DNA of 23,186 nt from CAZSHB01 sp964606885 (GTDB taxonomy: Bacteria > Babelota > Babeliae > Babelales > CAIQNR01): positions 1-23,186 of the forward strand of contig CAZSHB010000012.1 of assembly GCA_964606885.1 (NCBI GenBank), given 5' to 3'. A program made the translations under genes and the position numbers. Positions 1 through 7,605 of the stretch are shown piece after piece; the first letter of the stretch is position 1, and each line of letters begins with the position of its first letter. A model generated the notes under the pieces. It made no database searches, was not told the DNA's origin, and was given only the letters and a program-made list of their open reading frames with translations.

Positions 1-543
1 ATGTCGCTTGTTTTTAAACACTTCTTCAAACCCTGCAATATTTTTATCAAGCAGATCTGTTCGTTCAAAATCTGTTAATCCATTATTTCTTTTTAAAATA
101 CGTTCCATAGCTTTGTTAAGCGGCAATTTTAAATAGAACGTAAGGGATGGTTGGTGGCCACTCATAGCCCAATTGTTGATAGTTTGCAGCGTTGGCAGAT
201 CAAGACCTTTGGAATAGCCTTGATACACTAATGATGAATCTGCCATGCGGTCTGATATGACAATCTTGCCATCAGTCAGTGCCGGTACAATAAGTTCATC
301 AAAATGTTGTGCGCGTCCTGCAGCAAATAAAAGATATTCAGCTTTTGCATCAATACGACAGGTTCTATTAAGAACAACAGGGCGGATCAGCTCACCTAGA
401 GGTGTACCGCCAGGTTCTTTAGTGAGCACGCATGCATAACCACGTTCACACAGCTCTTCGTACAATGAGCGGGCAAGTGTTGATTTGCCTGAGCCATCGA
501 CACCTTCTAATGAAATGAGTAAACCGTTTGGGAGAGTTTTCAT
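1..543 (-). CDS. tmk: Thymidylate kinase (3' end beyond window)
   Basis: Phosphorylates dTMP to dTDP with ATP in the cytosol, a step of dTTP synthesis. The reading frame is open from an ATG at 541-543 to the window edge, giving 181 codons without a stop. It has the Walker A motif EGVDGSGKST (Lys20), the PGGTPLGE segment after the first strand-helix unit, and the DRMADSSLVYQG motif, which matches the family's DRxxxSxxAYQG signature. The family is about 200-215 residues long, so only the C-terminus is missing. A weak AAGG lies 11 bases before the start. It is divergent from the glycosyltransferase gene at 662, with about 118 bases between the two starts. Identification is firm. Confidence 0.93.
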   Translation of the reverse strand, partial: MKTLPNGLLISLEGVDGSGKSTLARSLYEELCERGYACVLTKEPGGTPLGELIRPVVLNRTCRIDAKAEYLLFAAGRAQHFDELIVPALTDGKIVISDRMADSSLVYQGYSKGLDLPTLQTINNWAMSGHQPSLTFYLKLPLNKAMERILKRNNGLTDFERTDLLDKNIAGFEEVFKNKRH

Positions 544-555
544 ATTTTTATAGCC

Positions 556-585
556 TTGCAAGGGTAATATATCTTAAAATAGTAT
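556..585 (+). promoter_or_regulatory. Possible sigma70 promoter for the GT4 gene
   Basis: TTGCAA (556-561) and TAGTAT (580-585) are separated by 18 bases in the spacer between tmk and the glycosyltransferase gene. Both hexamers are imperfect, and the area is AT-rich enough for chance matches. Confidence 0.3.
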
Positions 586-661
586 AGCCGTTTTGTTAAA
601 GAAGCATACAGTATCTAAAGCCCTTGCTCATCATATAAAAGAGAAAGATAAAGAGTACGTA

Positions 662-1795
662 ATGAAAAAAATAAGATTGATGCATGTGATCTCTAATCTT
701 GAAACAGGAGGGGCACAAGTACTATTAGGTCAGTTAATTGAACAATTACATAAAGAAGGCACGTATCAACAAGTTGTGGTAACGTTCAAGCCGGGTAACT
801 ATCAAGTAACGATGGCGTCATTAGGTGTACCAATTATTATTATTACCGGTTCTGTGTGTACGTACGATCCGGTTTTTTTTATGAGATTTGCACGTGTGGT
901 TGTACAAGAGCGGCCTGACTGTATGCACTCGGTGTTATGGGCCGCAAACTTTGTTAGTAGGTTAGTTGCTTGGTATTACAAGATTCCGTTAGTACAATCG
1001 CTCCATAATAATCTTGATCAAAATGGGTATGTACGCAGAGCGCTTGATCGATTGTTTTCTTTTTACAAAACACCGGTAGTTGCTGTTTCTGATGGTATTG
1101 TCCGATCGCTAGATACATACGCACCATGGATGAAAAAGCATGCGTTAGTGGTTATTAAAAATGGTCTAGCGTTACAAGATCTTGAACAAAAAAGTAGTGC
1201 ACATACTGTGACACGTGCAGACTTGGGCCTTTCAGAAAAGCATGTTGTGATCGGTTCGGTAGGTAGGTTTGAAACAGTAAAAAATTATGCGTTACTTTTA
1301 ACTGCGTTTGCGTTGCTCTATGACGAGTATCCACAAGCCCGGTTGGTGCTTGTTGGGTATGGATCGCAAGAACAGTTTTTAAGAAAGCGTGCGTTTGATT
1401 TGGGAATTAGTAGCCGCGTTGTTTTTGTGATTAATCAGCCGGGGTATAAGTATTACCGGTTGTTTGATTTTTTTACGTTGTCTTCTTATAAAGAAGGAAT
1501 TTCTTTGGCTTTGCTAGAAGCGATGGGCTTGGGGCGTCCTGTTGTAATTACCAACTGTGAGTATGAGCATGATGTTGTTCAGCATGAACGTAATGGGTTG
1601 ATAGTTCCAAGTAATGACCCGCAAGCATTGGCTGACGCCTTAGCGCTCTATATAAAAAAACCAGAAGTAGCAGCTGCGTACGGAGCTCAAGCGCTGTGTA
1701 CGGTACGGGACTCTTTTGACAGTGCTTACATGACCGAAAAGTACAGCTACCTCTATAAAAAAACGATTGCTGCAAGCTTGTCTGTAGCAAAGTAG
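662..1795 (+). CDS. GT4-family glycosyltransferase
   Basis: Probably transfers a sugar from a nucleotide-sugar donor to a surface glycan or glycolipid; donor and acceptor cannot be told from sequence. The 377-residue protein has a GT-B layout. The N-terminal domain opens with a glycine-rich donor/acceptor loop (NLETGGAQ, residues 12-19). The C-terminal domain has GSVGRFETVKN (198-208) and the E-x7-E motif EGISLALLEA (Glu278 and Glu286), which contacts the donor in GT4 enzymes. I chose ATG 662 because the frame upstream (from a TTG at 593) is not family-like and AAAGAG precedes 662. It resembles the minus-strand gene at 5483-6601 in its GGAQ loop and is a distant paralogue. Confidence 0.88.
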   Translation: MKKIRLMHVISNLETGGAQVLLGQLIEQLHKEGTYQQVVVTFKPGNYQVTMASLGVPIIIITGSVCTYDPVFFMRFARVVVQERPDCMHSVLWAANFVSRLVAWYYKIPLVQSLHNNLDQNGYVRRALDRLFSFYKTPVVAVSDGIVRSLDTYAPWMKKHALVVIKNGLALQDLEQKSSAHTVTRADLGLSEKHVVIGSVGRFETVKNYALLLTAFALLYDEYPQARLVLVGYGSQEQFLRKRAFDLGISSRVVFVINQPGYKYYRLFDFFTLSSYKEGISLALLEAMGLGRPVVITNCEYEHDVVQHERNGLIVPSNDPQALADALALYIKKPEVAAAYGAQALCTVRDSFDSAYMTEKYSYLYKKTIAASLSVAK

Positions 1796-1835
1796 GGGGT
1801 GTAGGGTTGGGGTGTTTGGGTCGGTAAAACCAAAA

Positions 1836-1847
1836 AATTTGCAAATT
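1836..1847. repeat. Perfect 12-bp palindrome
   Basis: AATTTGCAAATT reads the same on both strands, in the spacer between the glycosyltransferase and the hydrolase. It could be a protein-binding site; nothing else supports this. Confidence 0.3.
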
Positions 1848-1905
1848 CTGTTTAATAGGTTACAGTTTTTAACATTCATCTTTTACTTATAGATAACCTC
1901 CATTT

Positions 1906-1935
1906 CCCCTATCCGACAGTTCTGCCGGGTGGGGG
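1906..1935 (+). promoter_or_regulatory. GC-rich hairpin in the leader of the MBL-fold gene
   Basis: CCCCTATCCG (1906-1915) can pair along all ten bases, including two G-U wobbles, with CGGGTGGGGG (1926-1935) around a ten-base loop. The stem ends 11 bases before the AAGGGG ribosome-binding site at 1947-1952. There is no T-run directly after it, so it is not a standard terminator. It may control translation or mRNA stability of the downstream gene, or end transcription of the upstream gene inefficiently. Confidence 0.55.
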
Positions 1936-1961
1936 ACATTCATTTTAAGGGGTATACGTAT

Positions 1962-2999
1962 ATGCATAAGAAATCGGTTAACCCACCATTTTTGCCTGCG
2001 TATAGGCATGGACGCTTTGCAAATGTTTTTTTAGACCAACACGACCTGCATGAAGAACACGAAAATTTATGGCGTTCAATAAAAATGTTTTTCCACGCCT
2101 TGCCGTTACTGTTCCGTAAAGATTGTTCACATACCAAAGCATCATGGTCCCATTTACAACAAAAGCAGGCTTGTTCGACACCCAGTGTAACATGGCTAGG
2201 TCATGCCACGTGCCTGATTAAAACAGTCCATTCTACGATTCTGACCGATCCAGTTTTTGGATCACTTTCACTTTTTTATAAAAGAAAATTACCTAAAGTT
2301 GATCATCATCTGCTGCCAGATCTTGATGTTGTGCTGATCTCGCATAATCATCGGGATCATCTTGATAAGAAAACCATTATGTGGTTGCACCGCCATAAAA
2401 ACCCGCTTTTTCTTGTACCACAAGGCGATAAAAAGTTGTTTGCATCGTGGGGAATTACCAACGCACAAGAATGTACATGGTGGGATAGCGTGGTGCACAA
2501 TGACGTGACGTATACGTTTGTCCCAGCTTGGCATTGGTCGCAACGGGGGGTGTTTGATAGAAACAGATCGTTGTGGGGTGGTTGGGTTATAGAAGCGGCT
2601 GGCCAAACGGTCTATTTTGCAGGGGATACGGCGTATAACCAAAGTTACTTTACAGCAATTGCCCAGCAGTTTCCTGCAATCGATCTTGCGTTGGTGCCTA
2701 TTGGTCCAGGGGACCCTGAACATTTAATGCGCCGCTCGCATGTGAATGCTGAACTTGCCGGGCAACTGTTTTTAGATTCTGGTGCACGTTGTTTGTTGCC
2801 CATCCATTGGGGAACATTCCAGTTTGGGCACGACCGTTTTGATGCCCCTATTAAACGTCTAGAGGCATGGTGGAACTGTGTTATGCGCGGTCGTCCGGGA
2901 TATGAATTGCTCCTTGCACCGGTTGGAAAGGTTGTTCATTTTCTTGATAAAAAAAGTTTTTGCTCAGATACGCACGGCCAGAATCACCAAAAATCATAA
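1962..2999 (+). CDS. MBL-fold hydrolase of the NAPE-PLD/RomA-like family
   Basis: Zinc-dependent metallo-beta-lactamase-fold hydrolase of 345 residues, most like the N-acyl-phosphatidylethanolamine phospholipase D branch. Visible features in order are WLGHATCLI (78-86), the metal motif HNHRDH (128-133), the family stretch AWHWSQRGVFDRNRSLWGGW (189-208), FAGDTAYN (Asp222) and PIHWGTF (His282). All expected metal ligands are present. NAPE-PLD releases N-acylethanolamines from membrane lipids in animals; bacterial members are mostly uncharacterised. The ATG at 1962 is chosen because AAGGGG sits nine bases upstream; a GTG at 1929 falls within the hairpin. No signal peptide is evident. Its last 119 bases overlap the convergent cysteine synthase-family gene. 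The family is firm, the substrate unknown. Confidence 0.87.
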   Translation: MHKKSVNPPFLPAYRHGRFANVFLDQHDLHEEHENLWRSIKMFFHALPLLFRKDCSHTKASWSHLQQKQACSTPSVTWLGHATCLIKTVHSTILTDPVFGSLSLFYKRKLPKVDHHLLPDLDVVLISHNHRDHLDKKTIMWLHRHKNPLFLVPQGDKKLFASWGITNAQECTWWDSVVHNDVTYTFVPAWHWSQRGVFDRNRSLWGGWVIEAAGQTVYFAGDTAYNQSYFTAIAQQFPAIDLALVPIGPGDPEHLMRRSHVNAELAGQLFLDSGARCLLPIHWGTFQFGHDRFDAPIKRLEAWWNCVMRGRPGYELLLAPVGKVVHFLDKKSFCSDTHGQNHQKS

Positions 3000-3858
3000 C
3001 AACCACATCGGTAGCTTGTAAGGTAGCAAGTTTTTTGTGAACGCCTGCGGCAATCGCTCCGCTGCTAGGGCCAACTAAAAGACCGTGCTGCTTGCCATAC
3101 GTGTTCATCATGCCAATAGCTTCATCATCAGTAACGGTAATAATCTCATCAACAATCTGGTAATCCATAACGGGTGTTACAAAGTCGATCCCCATACCTT
3201 CAACTTTATACGGTTTCGGGTTTCCGTTTGTTGCTCTAAATGAGTTAACAGAATCTAATGCAAAAATTTTAATAGCAGGGTTTTGTTCTTTTAAAAATCT
3301 GCCTACACCACTGACTGTGCCGCCTGTACCAGCTGCTGCAAAAAAGTGGGTTATTTTCCCATCCGTTTGGCGCCAAATTTCTGGACCAAGAAGACTGTAA
3401 TGGGCATCGCGGTTTTCTGTATTGAAATATTGGTTGGGCATAAAAGAACCGGGCAAGCTCTGGTGTATGCGTTTTGCTTGTTCGTGGTAACCGCGTGGAT
3501 CTTCAATCAGATCAACTGCTGGGCAAATAACAATTTCTGCTCCATATGCAGTAAGTGTTTGCATTTTTTCTTTACTGATTTTTTCAGACACGGTGATAAT
3601 CACTTTATAGCCTTTAAGTGCGCCAACCATAGCAAGTGCGATACCATGGTTACCAGAAGAAGCATCAACAATGGTGCCGCCTGGTTTTAGACGACCATCT
3701 TTTTCTGCTTGTTCAATAAGATACAATGCTGATCTATCTTTAACGCTGCCACCTGGATTAAGGTATTCAAGTTTTGCTAAAACGGTTGCAGGAGTTGCTA
3801 ATCCTACTTTGACTAACGGAGTGTTGCCTATAGCGCTTGTTATGCGATCAAAAAACAT
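2881..3858 (-). CDS. Cysteine synthase / cystathionine beta-synthase family PLP enzyme
   Basis: Fold-type II PLP enzyme of 325 residues, likely making cysteine from O-acetylserine and sulfide or catalysing a related beta-replacement. It has the PLP lysine in NPGGSVKDR (Lys40), the substrate loop SSGNHG (67-72), the phosphate-binding loop GTGGT (177-181), and GPSSGA near the C-terminus, where a Ser contacts the PLP ring nitrogen. Parts such as VEGMGIDF resemble cystathionine beta-synthase, so the beta-replacement substrate is uncertain. The open frame extends 42 codons further, but ATG 3856-3858 has AGGA eight bases upstream and starts at the family's normal N-terminus. The 3' end overlaps the convergent hydrolase gene. 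Confidence 0.88.
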   Translation of the reverse strand: MFFDRITSAIGNTPLVKVGLATPATVLAKLEYLNPGGSVKDRSALYLIEQAEKDGRLKPGGTIVDASSGNHGIALAMVGALKGYKVIITVSEKISKEKMQTLTAYGAEIVICPAVDLIEDPRGYHEQAKRIHQSLPGSFMPNQYFNTENRDAHYSLLGPEIWRQTDGKITHFFAAAGTGGTVSGVGRFLKEQNPAIKIFALDSVNSFRATNGNPKPYKVEGMGIDFVTPVMDYQIVDEIITVTDDEAIGMMNTYGKQHGLLVGPSSGAIAAGVHKKLATLQATDVVVMIFGDSGRAYLSKNFFYQENEQPFQPVQGAIHIPDDRA

Positions 3859-3900
3859 AGTGTAGTTCCTAAAAAAATAGTGCTTATTTATAAGGTGGTT

Positions 3901-3930
3901 AGTATAGCAATAAAAGCTTGTATCTGTTAA
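3901..3930 (-). promoter_or_regulatory. Likely sigma70 promoter of the cysteine synthase-family gene
   Basis: On the minus strand TTAACA (3925-3930) is followed after 18 bases by TATACT (3901-3906), about 43 bases before the chosen start. Confidence 0.5.
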
Positions 3931-3974
3931 ATAGAAGTAGATTTTCATGGTACGCAATCTGGTTTTTGTTACTC

Positions 3975-4002
3975 TTGTAACCAAAGTAGAAAAAACTATT
4001 AT
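3975..4002 (+). promoter_or_regulatory. Possible sigma70 promoter of the LRR gene
   Basis: TTGTAA (3975-3980), a 16-base spacer and TATTAT (3997-4002) lie 18 bases before the ATG at 4021. The leader would be very short, just enough for the GGGGGAAG ribosome-binding site. Confidence 0.4.
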
Positions 4003-4020
4003 AAAAAGTAGCGGGGGAAG

Positions 4021-5460
4021 ATGAAAACAAAAGTAATTCTACTAATCATCATGAGCGTGGCGCAGCAGGTTGTAGCAATGCAGGATCCAAAAATATCCGT
4101 GTTGTTTGCAGGAGGCGAGCGGCATAATTATTCCCGTTCAACATTAAGACAGTTTAAAAAAGTAGCAACTTTGTTGGATGATATTGCTGATGCTGATGAA
4201 TGTTCATCGGTGTTGTTAGAAAAAATTAAAAAACCACATTTTGATTTCTTGCTGAGTATGGTAGATGCAGTAGAAATAACTGAAAAACGAAAACTAATAC
4301 GTCAAGAGCTGGCGCGTGCAAAAAATGATCATCAACCGCGTGTAAAGCTTTTTGAGGCGGTAAAGCTTTTAGAACCTGATGATAATAATACGATGTATCG
4401 TATTGCATTGGCGTATGTACATCATATTCACACGCTTTCAGAAAGTGCTGCAGACGGGGATCTGAGCCCTCGTGTTGAATTTTTGCAATATTTTCATGAT
4501 AGTCAAAAAGATAATATGAGAGTGTTGATGTCTCTTTTTGTAGATGCAGTTGCAGATGAAACTGGCGATGATGATTCTGAAGAAGTGTACTATGGGGTGC
4601 GCCAGGTGATGTTAAGAGATGATATGATGGCTTATGTTAGTAATCGTGATGCTCAAGAGCTTATAAAAGCCATTAAAAGAAGGGCAAGGCAGAGATATCC
4701 TCATAGTGTTACATACATAGGCAGTATTAAAAACTATGTATTTGGGAGTAGTAGCGCGAGAGAACGATATCCTTTAGTGCCGCATGCTTATGTGGTAAAA
4801 ACAAAGATTGATGAGAAGACAGAAAAAGTTACAACATGGCCTGGAAAAGGAGATTTTCCCTTATCAATCCAAGAGCTTCTAGATGCTCAATTATTTCCGC
4901 AATTTACACAGTATGCTCCATCTTCACCTTTATCCTTGTATTGTGATCACCAGGGGTTGACGTCTTTGATAGGGATACAGAATGTTCCTGGCATACAAGC
5001 ATTGTTAAACTGTCATGTAGAAGGTAATGCAATACAAGAGTTGCCAGTAGAAATATTTAAAGGGCTGTCTTTGCAATTTCTCCATGTATCGTTTAATGAG
5101 ATACAAGCTTTACCAGTAGGAGTATTTGCAGGGCTTGTTAATCTACAAACACTTAGATTACATTACAATCAGTTACAAGAATTGCCAGTAGGAGTATTTG
5201 CAGGGCTGACTAAATTACAAATGCTTGATGTAAGTGGCAATAAATTGAGGGAGTTGCCGGTAGGGATATTTGCAGATCTTACTCAGTTGCAAAAGCTTTA
5301 TTTAAGGGAGAATCAGTTACAAGAATTGCCAGCAGAAGTATTTGCAGGTCTTGCTCAGTTACAAAAACTGGATTTATCGGGTAATCAGATAACTCAAACT
5401 GAAGCACAGATACGTGCAGATAACTCACAACTACCGGGCACGTGTAAGATTGATCTTTAA
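4021..5460 (+). CDS. Secreted protein with Skp1/BTB-like N-terminal part and leucine-rich repeats
   Basis: A 479-residue protein of unknown role. Residues 1-19 form a Sec signal peptide ending VVA. Residues 25-82 (ISVLFAGGERHNYS, then VATLLDDI) follow the spacing of the Skp1/BTB fold. KLFEAVKLLE to AYVHHI (109-136) resembles Skp1's later LFELILAANYL helix pair. Residues 140-300 are charged and unrecognised. Five leucine-rich repeats of 23-24 residues follow (about 335-455), with ELP/ALP units starting at residues 340, 363, 387, 411 and 435 and consensus LQELPVGVFAGL then LxxLxLxxN. This is the extracellular animal-type pattern. GGGGGAAG lies directly before the start. Protein interaction with a host is plausible but inferred. 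Repeats and signal peptide are firm; the Skp1 match is by eye. Confidence 0.85.
   Translation: MKTKVILLIIMSVAQQVVAMQDPKISVLFAGGERHNYSRSTLRQFKKVATLLDDIADADECSSVLLEKIKKPHFDFLLSMVDAVEITEKRKLIRQELARAKNDHQPRVKLFEAVKLLEPDDNNTMYRIALAYVHHIHTLSESAADGDLSPRVEFLQYFHDSQKDNMRVLMSLFVDAVADETGDDDSEEVYYGVRQVMLRDDMMAYVSNRDAQELIKAIKRRARQRYPHSVTYIGSIKNYVFGSSSARERYPLVPHAYVVKTKIDEKTEKVTTWPGKGDFPLSIQELLDAQLFPQFTQYAPSSPLSLYCDHQGLTSLIGIQNVPGIQALLNCHVEGNAIQELPVEIFKGLSLQFLHVSFNEIQALPVGVFAGLVNLQTLRLHYNQLQELPVGVFAGLTKLQMLDVSGNKLRELPVGIFADLTQLQKLYLRENQLQELPAEVFAGLAQLQKLDLSGNQITQTEAQIRADNSQLPGTCKIDL
5036..5410 (+). repeat. 72-bp tandem repeats encoding LRR units
   Basis: About five in-frame units (one of 69 bp, the others 72 bp). 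The core CCAGTAGGAGTATTTGCAGG occurs identically near 5113 and 5185, and close variants occur near 5257 and 5329. The near-identity at DNA level suggests recent unit duplication. Confidence 0.8.
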
Positions 5461-5482
5461 TGAGCAGTGCTTATGGTGTGCG

Positions 5483-6601
5483 TTAGTTGTTATTGCTGGT
5501 GTATAACGCGTGGTGTTGACTAATCATGGTGCGCATACAAAACGCATCTGCATAATCAAACGGTATCTGTTTTGGCGTGTGCACAAACTGTTCCATCTTA
5601 TGTGCAAGCATCTGCCAATTGCCCGGTTCTATAAGATGGTCAGCTGGTAGCACGTCGCTTATTCCGCCAACGTTGTACGCAAACACTGGGATATCCATAA
5701 ATAACGCTTCAATAATAGAGCAGGGTAATCCTTCCCATAACGACGAGAGTGCAAAGCAGTTCCAGTTTTTCATGATTGGTGTAACGTCATGTTGCCAACC
5801 GTGCAGCGTAATAACGTGTTGTAAGTTATGTTCAGCAATCCAGCCTTCTAGCGTTGGGCGCATAATACCATCGCCAATAATGTTTAAGCGTGTGTGCGGA
5901 TGGTTTTGATATACAGCGTGAAATGCTTTTAAAAGATCGATACAATTTTTTTGTGGTTTAAAGCAGGCAATGCTACCAAACACAACAAGACTGTTTGTTG
6001 GTTGCTTGAGCTTACGTGCAGCAATAAACAACTGTTCATCAACAGCAGCGCGGATGAGTGTCTGTTTTTTTGCAAAGCCGGGAAGTTTTTTGATACCCAG
6101 TTGTTGATCGTATGTAGATACGCAGATATATGACGTGGTAATAAACGCAGTGAGATACTCTAAAAGATACGCAATAGTGTGAATAAAACTTGGTTGGTAA
6201 TCGTTAAAGCCAAATCCATGTACGGTGTGGATGCGTGTCTTAATACCAGCACACCATGCGGCCCATCTGCCCATGTAGCCAGCTTTAGTACTATGTGTGT
6301 GTACTTGAATATCTGGGTGCTGTTTTTTTAGTTTTTTAAGCGTGCGTACTAAAATAAAAAAAGCACGTAGTTCTTGCGCTAATGCTGACACAGAAAAACG
6401 TACTTCTCGAGTTAGTTCGGGAATCAGCAGCGCGCGTGGATTATCTTGTACTTGTGCTACTAAAGGGCCATCAGTGCCTGATATCAGATAGGTAGTGGCT
6501 GATGATGCAAGGTGGTTAAAAAGTGCTAAGCATATTTTTTGGGCACCACCAAGTTCCAATTTGGTAATGATATACACAATGGCCGGTTTTGTTGCAGACA
6601 T
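5483..6601 (-). CDS. GT4-family glycosyltransferase
   Basis: GT-B glycosyltransferase of 372 residues, probably acting on a cell-surface glycan at the cytoplasmic face of the membrane. It has the GT4 N-terminal loop LELGGAQK (15-22), HTHSTKAGYMGRWAA (101-115) typical of the acceptor domain, a HTVHGFGF stretch (126-133), and the E-x7-E motif WEGLPCSIIEAL with Glu290 and Glu298, followed by VGGISDVL. AGAGGA lies seven bases before the ATG. It starts 41 bases after the ATP synthase subunit c gene on the same strand and may share its transcript. Only 22 bases separate its stop from that of the convergent LRR gene, with no terminator visible between them. Confidence 0.9.
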   Translation of the reverse strand: MSATKPAIVYIITKLELGGAQKICLALFNHLASSATTYLISGTDGPLVAQVQDNPRALLIPELTREVRFSVSALAQELRAFFILVRTLKKLKKQHPDIQVHTHSTKAGYMGRWAAWCAGIKTRIHTVHGFGFNDYQPSFIHTIAYLLEYLTAFITTSYICVSTYDQQLGIKKLPGFAKKQTLIRAAVDEQLFIAARKLKQPTNSLVVFGSIACFKPQKNCIDLLKAFHAVYQNHPHTRLNIIGDGIMRPTLEGWIAEHNLQHVITLHGWQHDVTPIMKNWNCFALSSLWEGLPCSIIEALFMDIPVFAYNVGGISDVLPADHLIEPGNWQMLAHKMEQFVHTPKQIPFDYADAFCMRTMISQHHALYTSNNN

Positions 6602-6642
6602 TCGCTTTTCCTCTTTAAGATTCCTATCAAATAAAGAGTAGC

Positions 6643-7602
6643 TTATTGCATTAAGATAATAATAAAAGAAACAAGTAGAGCGTAAATGCTGCCCGTTTCT
6701 AAAAGTACTTGGCTGATTAAACTTACTTTAAAAATAGTGCTTGCTGCAGTGGGATTATAGGCAATTGATGCACATGCTTGTGCTGCAGTTTTACCAGAAC
6801 TAATGCCCGGCATACCGGTACCAACTCCCATACAAAGACCTGCAGATAAAAAGGCGATGCCACCAATAAGCAAGGATGGATCGGCAACTTTGGTAAACAA
6901 GATAGAAAGAGACACAATCAGCGAAAACACCAGAGGCGATTCTACAATTGCTTGGCTGATTAAGGTGAACGGTAAAAGTGTGTTATATGCATATTTGTTC
7001 ATGCCAAGACTGGTGCATGCTTGTTGTGCAATAAGTGCAAGACCAATTGTGGGCCCAATACTACCAACACCAATACAAAGACCTGCAGCTATTAATCTCA
7101 TGGCGTCTGCAGCATGCATACTGGTGACTAATTGCATCTTGATAAGAATAGATATCATAAAAGCAAAGATGAGTGGTGTTTGCATAATCGATTGAGTCAG
7201 TAACATCATGATCTGAATTTTTTGAGCAAAGAATGGTTGGCGTGCAACTGCATGGCATGCAGCACGAGCGGGGTACGATGACACAATACCAAGGACCATA
7301 CCGCTTATACCAACAGCAAACAGAATGCCAAGTTCTGCATAATAACCATACTCTGATAACGGCATACGAGCGCTTGGGTTGAAGAGCAAGATACTCATGG
7401 TTAATCCGAGTACACCTGCAGTTTCAATGAGTGCCATACCAAGCAAAAAAGTTTTTGAAATTTCAAGGCGTGCGCGTGGTTGGGTGATGAGTGCTTGTAG
7501 TGCAGCAACACCGGTTAAGCCTTCGCCAATACCCACACTAATGGACGTAACGCCAACAATCACGGCAATAGTTATAAAGTGGTATAAATATGTATCAAAC
7601 AT
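6643..7602 (-). CDS. atpE: ATP synthase subunit c, four hairpins fused in one polypeptide
   Basis: Rotor-ring subunit of the membrane sector of an F-type ATP synthase. Subunit c is normally about 80 residues with two helices; this protein is 319 residues with eight predicted helices in four hairpins: about 10-74, 88-157, 167-237 and 246-318. The ion-site carboxylate in the second helix is Glu60 (ALIETAG), replaced by Gln141 in hairpin 2 (SIMQTP), Glu221 (AIVESP) and Glu302 (VLLETGSIY). Hairpin 1 also has Glu27 in its first helix, 33 residues before Glu60, the spacing of the two-carboxylate Na+ site. Hairpin 4 has Thr and Tyr at +1 and +5, as in Na+-binding c subunits. The GGAGGT ribosome-binding site lies inside the last codons of atpB. 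Family is firm; ion and ring size are unknown. Confidence 0.9.
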   Translation of the reverse strand: MFDTYLYHFITIAVIVGVTSISVGIGEGLTGVAALQALITQPRARLEISKTFLLGMALIETAGVLGLTMSILLFNPSARMPLSEYGYYAELGILFAVGISGMVLGIVSSYPARAACHAVARQPFFAQKIQIMMLLTQSIMQTPLIFAFMISILIKMQLVTSMHAADAMRLIAAGLCIGVGSIGPTIGLALIAQQACTSLGMNKYAYNTLLPFTLISQAIVESPLVFSLIVSLSILFTKVADPSLLIGGIAFLSAGLCMGVGTGMPGISSGKTAAQACASIAYNPTAASTIFKVSLISQVLLETGSIYALLVSFIIILMQ

Positions 7603-7605
7603 GGA

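Noticed and set aside
593..661. N-terminal extension of the glycosyltransferase from a TTG
   Set aside because: The 23 extra residues are basic and not family-like, and a better ribosome-binding site serves the ATG at 662.
1929..1961. GTG start for the MBL-fold gene
   Set aside because: It lies inside the hairpin, and AAGGGG is well placed for the ATG at 1962.
2289..2723. 144-codon open frame on the minus strand
   Set aside because: Lies wholly within the well-supported hydrolase gene and has no family features.
3859..3984. 42-residue N-terminal extension of the cysteine synthase-family gene
   Set aside because: It covers the likely promoter and has no family similarity; AGGA marks the internal ATG.
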